A stretch of DNA of 64,000 bases, taken from CAKSNH01 sp964422725. GTDB lineage: Bacteria; Bacillota; Clostridia; UBA1381. The position numbers and the translations under genes were made by a program. The stretch is from NCBI GenBank assembly GCA_964422725.1, contig CAYRCC010000003.1, forward strand, positions 1-64,000, written 5' to 3'. Under the pieces are notes generated by a model. The model ran no database searches, had not been told where the DNA came from, and saw nothing but the letters and a program-made list of their open reading frames with translations. Each line of letters starts with the position of its first letter. The stretch's first letter is position 1. Shown here piece after piece: positions 46,769 through 56,040 of this stretch.

Positions 46769-46798
46769 TTGACAACGGTATTTGTGCGGTGTTATAAT
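46769..46798 (+). promoter_or_regulatory. promoter reading into the 124-bp repeat array
   Basis: TTGACA (46769-46774), 18 bp, TATAAT (46793-46798). Predicted transcription begins within the first repeat unit, and no start codon with a ribosome binding site follows until rnhA. Confidence 0.65.
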
Positions 46799-47165
46799 AG
46801 AGCATAGGAGCTGTCGCTCAATGCCGTTTGGCAACGGCTTGCAAAATTGCATTTTGCCTATGCGCTATTGACGGCTGCGTAAAAATGCCCTTGCAAGCAA
46901 GCATTTTTACTTATGGTAAAATAGAGCATAGGAGCTGTCGCTCAATGCCGTTTGGCAACGGCTTGCAAAATTGCNNNNNNNNNNNNNNNNNNNNNNNNNN
47001 NNNNNNNNNNNNNNNNNNNNNNNNNNNNNNNNNNNNNNNNNNNNNNNNNNNNNNNNNNNNNNNNNNNNNNNNNNAATAGAGCATAGGAGCTGTCGCTCAA
47101 TGCCGTTTGGCAACGGCTTGCAAAATTGCATTTTGCCTATGCGCTATTGACGGCTGCGTAAAAAA
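46797..47165 (+). repeat. tandem 124-bp structured repeats with assembly gap
   Basis: Units start at 46797 and 46921 (both ATAGAGCATAGG), exactly 124 bp apart. A third begins after the N run at 46975-47074, so the true copy number is unknown. Each unit has nested inverted repeats. AGCATAGG pairs with CCTATGCGCT, GCCGTT pairs with AACGGC inside it, and GTAAAAATGC pairs with GCATTTTTAC at the unit end. With a promoter directly upstream this may be a repeated non-coding RNA. Short open frames across the array have no ribosome binding sites. Confidence 0.75.
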
Positions 47166-47249
47166 CAAAACAAATTTACAAAATTTGAAGTTTGAGTTTA
47201 TACGATAATTGATGATTGTGAAAATATATTAAACGGAGATTTTAAGTCT

Positions 47250-47840
47250 ATGGCAAAGAAATATTATGCGGTGAAAAAAGGACGCAAAACGGGAATTTTC
47301 GCCACGTGGGCGGAATGTAAAAGCAATGTGGACGGTTTTTCGGGTGCTGTGTTTAAAAGCTTTGAATCAAAAGCGGAGGCGGAGAGGTTTGTAAACGGTA
47401 CAAACGAGCCGGTGCGCAGTGGCGAGGGTGAGGCGGTTGCATATGTTGACGGCAGTTATGATGTGAAAAGCAAGAGGTTTTCGTTTGGTGCGGTTATTTT
47501 TGTAAACGGCGAGGAGCTCACGCTGTCGGAAGCGTTTGACGATGCCGAGCTTGCGGTTATGCGTAATGTTGCGGGAGAAATAAAGGGTTCTGAGGCGGCT
47601 ATGCGGTTTTGTGTAGAACGCGGAATTAAAAGTCTTGACGTTTATCATGATTATGAGGGAATAGCAAAGTGGTGTACGGGAGAATGGAAAACAAATAAAA
47701 CGGGTACGGCGGCGTATGCCGAATATTATAAAAGCATAAAAGATGTATTGTCGGTGCGTTTTATCAAGGTTAAAGGACATTCGGGAGATAAATATAACGA
47801 TATGGCTGACGAACTTGCAAAAGCGGCCTTGGGACTGTAA
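47250..47840 (+). CDS. rnhA: ribonuclease H with viroplasmin-type N-terminal domain
   Basis: The 196-residue enzyme cleaves RNA in RNA-DNA hybrids. The N-terminal hybrid-binding (viroplasmin) domain (about 1-50) contains KYYAVKKGRKTGIFATWAEC and FKSFESKAEAERFV. The RNase H domain (about 60-195) shows acidic positions in AYVDGSYD, NVAGEIKGSEAA, and KVKGHSGDKYNDMADELA. Length fits the family. AACGGAGAT precedes the ATG. It lies between the repeat array and the SLH gene. Confidence 0.93.
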   Translation: MAKKYYAVKKGRKTGIFATWAECKSNVDGFSGAVFKSFESKAEAERFVNGTNEPVRSGEGEAVAYVDGSYDVKSKRFSFGAVIFVNGEELTLSEAFDDAELAVMRNVAGEIKGSEAAMRFCVERGIKSLDVYHDYEGIAKWCTGEWKTNKTGTAAYAEYYKSIKDVLSVRFIKVKGHSGDKYNDMADELAKAALGL

Positions 47841-47888
47841 ATTGAAATTCTGATTTGTTTTGTATGCTGTGAGGAAATGAGGAGAACT

Positions 47889-50800
47889 ATGAAAAAAGTA
47901 TTTTTTCGCATAATCACCTTGGTATTGATATTGTCACAGATTACGCCGTATGCGTATGCGGCGGATTATTTGGGTCACTGGTCGGAAAACGTTATACAAA
48001 AGTGGCTTGATGACGGCAAATTGTCAGGTGACGATAACGGAATGGTTATGCCGGACAGGCTTATAAGCCGTGCGGAGTTCGTTTCGCTGCTTTTGCGGTC
48101 GGTCGGTATAAATGCGGCGGTTAAGACGAGTGAGTTTGTGGACATTTCCATATCTGACTGGTATTACAGCGCAATATCGACTGCCGGAAGTCTTGGTATC
48201 GTTTCCGGAACGGGCAACGGCAATTTTATGCCCGATGCACCGCTGACTCGTGAGGACGCAATGGTTATGATATGCCGCGCGTATAAAATAAGCGGTGATG
48301 CGGCGTTTAATCTTACGGACTATCACGACGGGCTTGATATATCACCGTATGCACTGCCGTATATGTCGTTTATGTGCGAAAATGAGATTTTGACAGGGTA
48401 TTCGGATAAAACAATTCGTCCGAAAAACAGTATTACGCGTGCCGAGGCGGTAGTAATACTCGAACGTATGAACGATTTTATGTCAGACCCAACCGAAAAT
48501 GTGCAGATAAAATTTACCGGCGGTTATCCTAAGCTGAAAGAAAGCGGCTTGACTGACGGCTACAATCTGCTTTTAAAGACGAACAAGCCCTGTAAAATCT
48601 ATTACACAATAATCAATCCCGAAAAAACAGCACCCGTTTCGGATAAATCCAAGATAGACAAATTTCTTATAGAAATAACCGCCGCCGACACAGCTGTTTC
48701 GGCATACATTGCACAGGGTGCGGAGAACGAATGTACAATATATTTGAAAGCGGTCGATGCACAGGGGAACGAAAGTAAGATTGCTCAGATAAGAAATGCG
48801 AAGAAAATGTATTATTCGTATGGCGACGGCAGCCGTGAAAATCCGTATATTGTAAGTACAGAGGAGCAACTTGATGCGATACGCTATTTTCCCGACAAGC
48901 ATTTTAAATTGAAAAACGATATAATTCTTTCGGGTAAATGGATTCCGATAGGTTCGGCGGAATCTCAGGAAACTATGTTCAGAGGAAATTTTGACGGTGA
49001 CGGCTATAAAATTTCAAACATATCGGTGACCGGCGGAGATTATTCGGGATTGTTCGGATATATTTACGGAGGTACGGTGAAAAATTTGTATGCATCGTGC
49101 GATAAAATTGTAGGCGGCTCAAGTGTGGGGATTATTGCGGGCGCGAATAACGGAGGAGTAATAGAAAACTGCTTTACCGACGGACTTGTACGTGCCGGAG
49201 GAAGCTATGCCGGCGGTATTGTCGGCAATAACAACGGAATAGTTGCGCGCTGCCAGTCGGCGGCACTTGCAATTGAGGCACAGTCGTATGCCGGCGGTAT
49301 TGCCGGCTGGAACAGCGGCGACATAAGGGAGTGTATGTCGTGTACATATTCGGTTATGGCGAATATGTATTCGAGCGGCATTGCCGGAGCAAATTCCGGC
49401 GGTACTGTAGAAAACTGCGTTGCCGCAAATATCAATGTGACGGATTATATGACAGACAGCAACGGCAGAATAACCACAAACAAGTCCGGCGGCAAAACAA
49501 AAAATAATTACGGCTACGATAAAATGTATGCAACCGTCGGAGATTGTCTGCCGTCGGCAGACAGTCAGAACGGACTTGATGTTTCGTGGGAAATGCTGAA
49601 CGATAAAAGCTTTTATAACGAAACTGTCGGGTGGAAATTTGATAATTCGTGGAGAACGGCGGTGCAGACGGATTCGTTTAGATTGCCGTCGCTGAAAATG
49701 AAGTCAAAACCGATGATTAAAGAAGGTGTTACGGTTTATGCGCCGATGCGCGTAAGTACGGCGGAGGAGCTTTTGAAAATTCACGAAGAACCGGAGAATC
49801 ACTATATTTTGACAAATGATATTTATCTGCCGAAAACGGAGGACGGAAAGTCGAACTGGTTTGCGGTGTGTGCAGATGATGAGCTGACGGAAAATCCCGA
49901 AAAGGGTTTTTCCGGTTCGCTCGACGGCGATGGGTACAGCATATACAATATGACAATAGATTATGAGGACGGCAAAACGTTTTACGGAATGTTCGGAGTA
50001 GTAGCCGGCGGTACTGTTCGTAATTTGAATTTGAAAGATGTGTATATATCGGCAAGCGAAGTGTGCGGCGCAGTAGCGGCGGTAAATTACGGCACTGTGC
50101 AAAATTGCGCTGTGACGGGAGTTATAGACATAGACCAGACCGAATCAATAGCTATGGCAGGCGGTATAGCCGGAGATAATTACGGCACAATTCAAAATTC
50201 ACAGGTGAATGTCAATATAAATGCGAGGGGAAACAGCAGCACAACTGGCGGTATTTGTGCAAATAACGAGGGAGTCGTAATAGACTGCCTTGCAAAAGGA
50301 AATATTAAAAGCAACGGCAAAAGCAGTGCGTCGAATACGGCTGTCGGCGGTATTGCGGGTTTTTCGGCTGACGGCATAATTTATGAGAGCTGTTCGGAAA
50401 TGAGCGTTGAGGCAAAAGCGCATATTTCGTATGTCGGCGGTATATGCGGAATGTTCAGCGGCGGCGAGATTTATAAAACGTCGACCTCGGGTGCACTTGC
50501 CGCCTCGGCTACAAATTCACTTGAATCTGCGGTTTATGTCGGCGGTATTAGCGGACTTTCAAACGGCGGAGTTATGGTAAACTCGTTTTCTTCCGGCAAG
50601 CTCGGCGCGGGCGGTGTAAATATTTACGCCGGCGGTATATCCGGCTATAATATGAATTGTCACGTGCAGAACTGTTACAGCACGAGCGATATTTCGCATT
50701 ACGGAACAAACGCGCGTGCCGGCGGTATAGTGGGATTTAACGAGGGCGGTTTTGTGACGGGAAATGTCGCGCTGAACAAGTCTTTCAGCGATAACGGTAC

Positions 50801-51086
50801 GGTGGCGCGGATATGCGCCGAAACGACGGGCGGAATAGTATCCGATAATTATGCAAGTGAGGAAATAAAGTGCGGCAGGCGCGCTTTTTCGGATACTGTT
50901 CTTGACGGTATGACAGTACCGGAGAAAACGTTGATGGATTTGAGCTTTTACTTTAAGCCTATAAGCGAAGGCGGAAAGCTGGGGTGGTTAAGCGGCGAGG
51001 TTTGGAGTGCGAAAAAGAGTGTTAATCCGTATTACTCGTTTCCTGTACTTGCAGATGTAAGAGGGGAAATGAACAAAGTCAGATGA
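47889..51086 (+). CDS. SLH-anchored surface protein with GLUG repeats
   Basis: The 1065-residue exported protein has a signal peptide (about 1-24). Three S-layer homology units (about 25-205) follow, with HWSENVIQKWLDDGKLSG, TREDAMVMICRAY and ITRAEAVVILERM; these should bind cell-wall polymer. A beta-rich linker domain comes next. Two long series of GLUG-type repeats (about 330-545 and 620-1000) have the pattern GGI-[VAS]-G-x-N-x-G and ENC. Such repeats occur in adhesins and may form a beta-helix. ATG 47889 is preferred, with GAGGAG upstream, over ATG 47877. There is no enzymatic domain. A terminator follows at 51101. Confidence 0.85.
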   Translation: MKKVFFRIITLVLILSQITPYAYAADYLGHWSENVIQKWLDDGKLSGDDNGMVMPDRLISRAEFVSLLLRSVGINAAVKTSEFVDISISDWYYSAISTAGSLGIVSGTGNGNFMPDAPLTREDAMVMICRAYKISGDAAFNLTDYHDGLDISPYALPYMSFMCENEILTGYSDKTIRPKNSITRAEAVVILERMNDFMSDPTENVQIKFTGGYPKLKESGLTDGYNLLLKTNKPCKIYYTIINPEKTAPVSDKSKIDKFLIEITAADTAVSAYIAQGAENECTIYLKAVDAQGNESKIAQIRNAKKMYYSYGDGSRENPYIVSTEEQLDAIRYFPDKHFKLKNDIILSGKWIPIGSAESQETMFRGNFDGDGYKISNISVTGGDYSGLFGYIYGGTVKNLYASCDKIVGGSSVGIIAGANNGGVIENCFTDGLVRAGGSYAGGIVGNNNGIVARCQSAALAIEAQSYAGGIAGWNSGDIRECMSCTYSVMANMYSSGIAGANSGGTVENCVAANINVTDYMTDSNGRITTNKSGGKTKNNYGYDKMYATVGDCLPSADSQNGLDVSWEMLNDKSFYNETVGWKFDNSWRTAVQTDSFRLPSLKMKSKPMIKEGVTVYAPMRVSTAEELLKIHEEPENHYILTNDIYLPKTEDGKSNWFAVCADDELTENPEKGFSGSLDGDGYSIYNMTIDYEDGKTFYGMFGVVAGGTVRNLNLKDVYISASEVCGAVAAVNYGTVQNCAVTGVIDIDQTESIAMAGGIAGDNYGTIQNSQVNVNINARGNSSTTGGICANNEGVVIDCLAKGNIKSNGKSSASNTAVGGIAGFSADGIIYESCSEMSVEAKAHISYVGGICGMFSGGEIYKTSTSGALAASATNSLESAVYVGGISGLSNGGVMVNSFSSGKLGAGGVNIYAGGISGYNMNCHVQNCYSTSDISHYGTNARAGGIVGFNEGGFVTGNVALNKSFSDNGTVARICAETTGGIVSDNYASEEIKCGRRAFSDTVLDGMTVPEKTLMDLSFYFKPISEGGKLGWLSGEVWSAKKSVNPYYSFPVLADVRGEMNKVR

Positions 51087-51100
51087 TGTTTTGAAATTGC

Positions 51101-51135
51101 ACCGTTTCGGAATATATATTCCGGAGCGGTGTTTT
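51101..51135 (+). terminator. terminator after SLH gene
   Basis: CACCG...CGGAAT pairs with ATTCCG...CGGTG, followed by TTTTG. Confidence 0.65.
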
Positions 51136-51179
51136 GTCGGCTGTAGGTTTATAAAATTATAAATTAGTTAAATAAAATA

Positions 51180-51208
51180 TTGATTTAACGAAAAAAGTGT
51201 TGTATAAT
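51180..51208 (+). promoter_or_regulatory. promoter of GH51 gene
   Basis: TTGATT (51180-51185), 17 bp, TATAAT (51203-51208). Confidence 0.7.
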
Positions 51209-51249
51209 ATAAATATCATATTTTATAAAAGAAAGGCTGGTTGTCAAAA

Positions 51250-52725
51250 ATGGCGAAAGTTGTTGTTAATGCTGAAAGAAAAAAAGGATTTGTAAATAAG
51301 AATATTTACGGTCAGTTTGCTGAGCATCTGGGCAGATGTATTTATGAGGGATTGTATGTCGGAGAGGATTCGGACATTGAAAACAAAAACGGTATGCGCA
51401 CAGATGTTGTGGAGGCATTGAAGGAAATGGGTATACCGTTGCTGCGTTGGCCGGGCGGCTGTTTTGCCGACGACTACCACTGGCGCGACGGTATCGGCGA
51501 CAAGTCGAAAAGACCGTATATGGTAAACACCAACTGGGGCGGAGTAGTTGAAAATAACCATTTCGGTACACACGAATTTTTTGAGCTTTGCGAACAGCTT
51601 GATGCCGAGCCGTACATTTGCGGTAATGTTGGCAGCGGCACAGTTCAGGAAATGCGCGACTGGATTGAGTATATGACGTTTGACGGTGCTTCTCCGCTTG
51701 CTGACGAACGACGTGCAAACGGCAGAGAAGAGCCGTGGAAACTTAAATATTTCGGTGTCGGAAACGAAAACTGGGGCTGCGGCGGTAATATGCGTCCTGA
51801 ATATTATGCGGATTTGTACAGAAGGTATTCGACCTTTGCGAGAAATTACGGCGATAATAAGCTGTATAAAATTGCGGGTGGTCCGGGTGACTTCAATTAT
51901 CACTGGACAGAAGTGCTTATGCGTGAGGCAAGACATTGTATGGACGCTATGTCACTTCACTATTACACAATGCCGGGCAGTTGGACAACTCCGAAAGGCG
52001 ATTCGATTGATTTCACCGAAAAAGAATGGTATCAGACGATGAAATCGGCACTCAGAATGGAAGAGGCGATTACAAATCATACAACAATTATGGATAAGTA
52101 TGATCCTGAGAAGAAAGTCGGACTTATTGTTGATGAATGGGGTACGTGGTTTGATGTTCTTCCGGGTACAAATCCGGGATTTTTGTATCAGCAGAACACA
52201 ATCCGCGATGCTGTTTCGGCAGTGCTTACATTGCACACCTTCCATAATCACTGCGACAGAGTAGTGATGGCTAATCTTGCACAGCTTGTAAATGTATTGC
52301 AGGCACCTATCCTTACCGAGGGCGAGAAAATGGTGCTTACGCCTACATATTATCTGTTGAAAATGATGAAAAATCATCAGGACAGCAGCTTGTTGGATAT
52401 TGATTATACTGCACCTGAAGTCGGCTGTGAGGAAATGATAGTTCCGAAGTTCAGCGTTTCCGCGACTGAAAAGGACGGCAAAATTACCATTTCGATGTGT
52501 AATACAGCCCTTGAGGCGGAAGAAAATATGTCGATTGAAATTCGCGATGCAATTATCAAGTCAGCGAAAGCCGAATTGCTTACGTCGGATAAAATGGACA
52601 GCTATAATGATTTTGACGAGCCTGAGAAAATCAAATCTGTTGACACAGATGTCGTACTTGACGGTAATAAGGTTGAAGTTAAACTGCCGCCGATGAGTGT
52701 AGTTGTGGTAACTCTTGATAAATAA
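51250..52725 (+). CDS. intracellular alpha-L-arabinofuranosidase, GH51
   Basis: The 491-residue cytosolic enzyme removes L-arabinofuranose from arabinoxylan or arabinan fragments. The family start FGQFAEHLGRCIYEG-like block appears as YGQFAEHLGRCIYEGLYVG. The acid/base Glu is in GVGNENWGCGG and the nucleophile Glu in VDEWGTWFD. No signal peptide is present. Start choice is open. ATG 51250 lies 14 bases from AAAGG, while an in-frame TTG at 51241 is better spaced (about 5 bases). DUF6171 follows 5 bases after the stop. The gene suggests use of plant cell-wall sugars. Confidence 0.93.
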   Translation: MAKVVVNAERKKGFVNKNIYGQFAEHLGRCIYEGLYVGEDSDIENKNGMRTDVVEALKEMGIPLLRWPGGCFADDYHWRDGIGDKSKRPYMVNTNWGGVVENNHFGTHEFFELCEQLDAEPYICGNVGSGTVQEMRDWIEYMTFDGASPLADERRANGREEPWKLKYFGVGNENWGCGGNMRPEYYADLYRRYSTFARNYGDNKLYKIAGGPGDFNYHWTEVLMREARHCMDAMSLHYYTMPGSWTTPKGDSIDFTEKEWYQTMKSALRMEEAITNHTTIMDKYDPEKKVGLIVDEWGTWFDVLPGTNPGFLYQQNTIRDAVSAVLTLHTFHNHCDRVVMANLAQLVNVLQAPILTEGEKMVLTPTYYLLKMMKNHQDSSLLDIDYTAPEVGCEEMIVPKFSVSATEKDGKITISMCNTALEAEENMSIEIRDAIIKSAKAELLTSDKMDSYNDFDEPEKIKSVDTDVVLDGNKVEVKLPPMSVVVVTLDK

Positions 52726-52730
52726 CAGTT

Positions 52731-52997
52731 ATGGAAGAAAGAAAAGAGAAATGTAAGCGGTGCGGATTAAAAACGATTGTTCCGAAAGAGGAAATAGAGA
52801 AAATGGTTGCTCAGGTGACCAATATGAAAGGTGTAAAGCTTGTGAGTGACGAGGTTTACGGCGAACGGCTTAAAATATGCACCGAATGTGAAAAATTTGA
52901 ATACGGTTCCACTTGCACGCTGTGCGGCTGTGTTATGCAGGTGCGCGCACGGCTCGTAAGCGGAAAGTGTCCGTATCCGAAAAACAGAAAATGGTAA
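52731..52997 (+). CDS. small zinc-binding protein, DUF6171-like
   Basis: The 88-residue protein has four or more metal-binding Cys pairs: CKRC (8-11), CTEC, CTLCGC and a final KCPYP. This fits a small zinc-ribbon protein that I recall as DUF6171. It starts 5 bases after the arabinofuranosidase gene and probably shares its transcript. Function unknown. Confidence 0.75.
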   Translation: MEERKEKCKRCGLKTIVPKEEIEKMVAQVTNMKGVKLVSDEVYGERLKICTECEKFEYGSTCTLCGCVMQVRARLVSGKCPYPKNRKW

Positions 52998-53039
52998 CGA
53001 ACCGAAATAAACAAAGTTAAAATCAGCTCAAAGCAAAAG

Positions 53040-53075
53040 CTGCCGATAGGATTTTTCCGGGTCGGCAGTTTTTTT
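53040..53075 (+). terminator. terminator of GH51-DUF6171 unit
   Basis: CTGCCGA (53040-53046) pairs with TCGGCAG (53062-53068), followed by TTTTTTT. Confidence 0.9.
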
Positions 53076-53203
53076 ACTGAAACGGAAGTTATGCAAAAAG
53101 CGGGATTTAAGCCGACAAGGCGGCAATGTTGCCGGATTTTGAGGTTGCGAAATTAAATTTGGAGAAAACCGAAAAAATGTAAAATAAAATGCCCAAAAAA
53201 CGC

Positions 53204-53232
53204 TTGACATTTAATGAATTTTCTTATATAAT
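53204..53232 (+). promoter_or_regulatory. promoter of rpmH
   Basis: TTGACA (53204-53209), 17 bp, TATAAT (53227-53232): an exact consensus. Confidence 0.9.
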
Positions 53233-53325
53233 TAATCTGGTGTCTGGTTTGTGGGGCGGTATCGGATATGTCAGCTCTGCTTGGTAACAGACGTAAAGTA
53301 TTAATAATCGTAGGAGGTGTTTGAA

Positions 53326-53460
53326 GTGCTAAGAACATATCAACCAAAGAAACGCCATAGAAAGAAAGAACACGGATTCAGAAAGAGAATGGCAACTTCA
53401 TCGGGCAGAAAAATTTTGTCGAGCAGAAGAAGAAAGGGCAGAAAGAGTTTGTCTGCATAA
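53326..53460 (+). CDS. rpmH: 50S ribosomal protein L34
   Basis: The 44-residue basic protein of the large subunit reads LRTYQPKKRHRKKEHGFRKR near its start, then RMATSSGRKILSSRRRKGRK. It starts at GTG 53326 with AGGAGGTG at 53312-53319. It is the first gene of the rpmH-rnpA-yidD-yidC-jag cluster. dnaA, often just upstream in Firmicutes, is not here. Confidence 0.97.
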   Translation: MLRTYQPKKRHRKKEHGFRKRMATSSGRKILSSRRRKGRKSLSA

Positions 53461-53513
53461 TTTCGGCTGTACTTTCGTGAATTAATATCCGCCGGTGCAC
53501 AGCGGATATGCAT

Positions 53514-53560
53514 AAAGGGCAAGAAGTGACGGGCACTGGTTCTTCGCTTTTTGCCTTTTA
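53514..53560 (+). terminator. attenuator-like hairpin between rpmH and rnpA
   Basis: AAAGGGCAAGAAGTGA (53514-53529) can pair with TTCGCTTTTTGCCTTTT (about 53542-53558) using several G-U pairs. A weak terminator here could lower rnpA output relative to rpmH. Confidence 0.45.
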
Positions 53561-53608
53561 TAGTATAATTTTGTAAATGTATTGATTACGGGAAAATATG
53601 GTGATATT

Positions 53609-53941
53609 TTGGAAAATACAGTATCATTAAAGCTGAATAAGGATTTTCGCAGACTCTATTCGCGCGGCAAACATTTTGCCGGCGGATACGTTGTTGTGTA
53701 TGCGATGAAAAATCGTATGGGTATTAACAGACTCGGACTTACAGCCGGAAAAAGCGTGGGGAATGCGGTCAGACGCAACCGCGCAAAGCGTCTTATACGA
53801 GAGAGCTATCGTATGATGGAAAAAAAGCTGGGTTTCGGGTACGATTTTGTCATCGTTGCGCGTGGTCGTATAGACGGAAAAACGCTTGAACAGGTAAGCA
53901 GGGATTTGGCGTATGTAATGAAAAAAATCGAAATTTTGTAA
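53609..53941 (+). CDS. rnpA: ribonuclease P protein component
   Basis: The 110-residue basic protein supports the catalytic RNase P RNA in tRNA 5' maturation. Family signatures are LKLNKDFRRLYSRGKHFAGG and the RNR motif VGNAVRRNRAKRLIRE. I use TTG 53609 (ENTVSLKLNKDF) with GGTGAT upstream. An in-frame TTG at 53582 would add nine residues with no better site. It is followed by yidD. Confidence 0.93.
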   Translation: MENTVSLKLNKDFRRLYSRGKHFAGGYVVVYAMKNRMGINRLGLTAGKSVGNAVRRNRAKRLIRESYRMMEKKLGFGYDFVIVARGRIDGKTLEQVSRDLAYVMKKIEIL

Positions 53942-53974
53942 GTGCATAGTTACAGTGCAGATGATTTGATTGTT

Positions 53975-54184
53975 ATGAAAACAATATTTATTGCTTTAAT
54001 TAAGTTTTACAGAAAATATATATCGCCGTATAAGGGAGGCTCGTGCTGCCGGTATATACCGACGTGTTCGGAATATGCGCTTTTGGCAATCGGTAAGTAC
54101 GGCGCGGTTAAGGGCGGTTGGCGTGCGTTTAAACGTATACTGCGCTGTCACCCGTTTCATAAGGGCGGATATGATCCGCCGTAA
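53975..54184 (+). CDS. yidD: membrane protein insertion efficiency factor YidD
   Basis: The 69-residue protein has the family pattern KFYRKYISPYKGGSCCRYIP, TCSEYALLAIGKYGA and RILRCHPFHKGGYDPP. It supports YidC-dependent membrane insertion. ATG 53975 fits the usual length; no clear ribosome binding site is seen, so translation may be coupled to rnpA, whose stop is about 33 bases upstream. Confidence 0.93.
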   Translation: MKTIFIALIKFYRKYISPYKGGSCCRYIPTCSEYALLAIGKYGAVKGGWRAFKRILRCHPFHKGGYDPP

Positions 54185-54223
54185 AATTCGGAAAAATAAC
54201 ATTTTGATACTTCGGAGGCAAAA

Positions 54224-55195
54224 ATGGATTTATTTTCACTTGTTATTACAAAACCGCTTGGAATTATAATTGAGTTTATATACAGGCTGGTACAGAATTA
54301 CGGACTTGCGATTATTTTGTTTACGGTAATCATTAAGCTTATACTTATGCCGCTCACAGTTAAGTCGCAGAAATCTATGAAAAAGCAGCAGAAATTGCAG
54401 CCGGCGCTGAAAGCACTTCAGGAAAAGTATGCCAATGACCAGCAAAAGCTGCAAACGGAAATGATGAAATTATATCGTGATAATGATGTAAGTATGAGCG
54501 GCGGCTGTTTGCCGCTGTTTATACAGATGCCTATTCTTATAGGCTTGTATCAGGTAATTCAAAGACCTATTTCGTTTCTTATAGGCGAGAATTTCAATAC
54601 ACCGGAAAATATCAACAGAGTAATTCAAATAAGAGATACTATGGCGGAGAAATTTCCCGATGTTATAGGTAAGCTGAAGGGTTCGACTATGGAACAGCTC
54701 GCGAACACATCACAGATTCAGCTTTCAAAATGGAGCGAAATGCTTTTCGGCGAGGGCGATAAGTGGGTGCTTAATTTTGACTTTTTCGGTATGGATTTGT
54801 CAAACACGCCGAGTACGGCAATAAATCAGGTTATACACGGCAATTTCAGTGATATCGGCACACTTTTGCTTTTGCTGATACCTATTTTGGCTGTGACAAC
54901 AACGTGGATTTCAATGAAACTTTCACAGGCTCAGACACAGTCAAAAAACACTGCCGGCAAGGACAATTCGGAAGATCCGGCGGCTCAGATGTCCAAATCA
55001 ATGAACCTTATGATGCCGCTTATGACACTCTTTTGTACGGTGTCGTTCCCATCGGGACTGGGATTGTACTGGATTATCAGTAATGTAATGCAATTGGGAC
55101 AACAGTATTTTTTAAATAAATATTTTGACGCTAAGGAGGACGAGATAAATGTCAAAATTCCTGAAACAAACAGAAAAAAGCGCAAAAAGCGTTGA
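54224..55195 (+). CDS. yidC: membrane protein insertase YidC/Oxa1 family
   Basis: The 323-residue membrane insertase has five or so hydrophobic segments. The core is FTVIIKLILMPLTVKSQKS, with the conserved Arg region replaced in part by Lys, followed by KLQPALKALQEKY, GGCLPLFIQMPILIGLYQV and the late helices FPSGLGLYWIISNV. No lipoprotein Cys is present at the start. GGAGG lies before ATG 54224. Its end overlaps the jag start by 47 bp. Confidence 0.95.
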   Translation: MDLFSLVITKPLGIIIEFIYRLVQNYGLAIILFTVIIKLILMPLTVKSQKSMKKQQKLQPALKALQEKYANDQQKLQTEMMKLYRDNDVSMSGGCLPLFIQMPILIGLYQVIQRPISFLIGENFNTPENINRVIQIRDTMAEKFPDVIGKLKGSTMEQLANTSQIQLSKWSEMLFGEGDKWVLNFDFFGMDLSNTPSTAINQVIHGNFSDIGTLLLLLIPILAVTTTWISMKLSQAQTQSKNTAGKDNSEDPAAQMSKSMNLMMPLMTLFCTVSFPSGLGLYWIISNVMQLGQQYFLNKYFDAKEDEINVKIPETNRKKRKKR

Positions 55196-55895
55196 TGAGG
55201 CTAAAGCGTTGGCACTGGAGGAGCTGGGTGCCGGCGAGGACGAGGTAAATTTTGAAATTTTGGACGAGGGGTCAAAGGGTTTTTTGGGCATAGGTGCCAA
55301 GGAAGCCAGAGTGAGAGCGGAATTTAAGGATTTGCCGGCGTTTGCGGCGAAGAAGTTTTTGTCGGATGTATTCGGTGCGATGCGGCTTGATGTTGCGGTT
55401 GAGGCAAAAAGCGATGATGACGGCTTGAATATTGACCTGTCGGGCGAAAGTATGGGCATTGTAATAGGTAAACGCGGCGATACTCTCGATGCACTCCAAT
55501 ACCTTACATCTTTGATTGTAAACCACGAGTCGGAGGAGTATGTAAAGGTAACTGTGGATACGGAAAATTACAGAGAAAAGAGAACGGAATCGCTTTTGGC
55601 TCTGTCGGAAAGACTTGCGGCAAAGGTTGCCAGAACGGGAAAGAAATTTACACTTGAGCCAATGAACCCGTATGAAAGACGCGTGATTCACGCAAATCTT
55701 CAGGAAAATGAAGAAGTTACTACATACAGTGTCGGTGACGAGCCTTACAGAAAGGTCGTAATTGCGCCGAAAAACGCAAAGCCGGCGTATAAGCCTTATA
55801 AAAAGCATTACAGCCGTTCCGGTTACAGAACAGACGGCAGAAAACCTTACAAGAATATTGACGAGATGGAAAAGGACAGATTGGACAACGAATAG
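55149..55895 (+). CDS. jag: RNA-binding protein Jag/KhpB
   Basis: The 248-residue protein has an N-terminal Jag domain (about 1-50), a KH domain with IVIGKRGDTLDALQYLTSL (about 100-118) and an R3H domain (MNPYERRVIHANLQENEEV). It binds RNA and with KhpA influences cell elongation and division in Firmicutes. ATG 55149 has AAGGAGG at 55133-55139, inside yidC. The usual neighbour mnmE is absent; rpmE follows. Confidence 0.94.
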   Translation: MSKFLKQTEKSAKSVDEAKALALEELGAGEDEVNFEILDEGSKGFLGIGAKEARVRAEFKDLPAFAAKKFLSDVFGAMRLDVAVEAKSDDDGLNIDLSGESMGIVIGKRGDTLDALQYLTSLIVNHESEEYVKVTVDTENYREKRTESLLALSERLAAKVARTGKKFTLEPMNPYERRVIHANLQENEEVTTYSVGDEPYRKVVIAPKNAKPAYKPYKKHYSRSGYRTDGRKPYKNIDEMEKDRLDNE

Positions 55896-55967
55896 AGTGT
55901 ATATCGGCTTTGGACAGTGAGTTATGTATAAATTTTAAATCGGTGTGAAAAATATTTAAAATTTGTG

Positions 55968-55996
55968 TTGCAAAATATAAAAATGCGTGTTATAAT
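55968..55996 (+). promoter_or_regulatory. promoter of rpmE
   Basis: TTGCAA (55968-55973), 17 bp, TATAAT (55991-55996). Confidence 0.7.
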
Positions 55997-56040
55997 ATAA
56001 CTCGGTGTTCAAAAGCATTATATGGAGGAGGCGAATGCAG

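Noticed and set aside
46828..47131. Short open frames across the 124-bp repeats and N gap
   Set aside because: They lack ribosome binding sites, run into N, and the repeat shows RNA-type inverted structure instead of codon bias.
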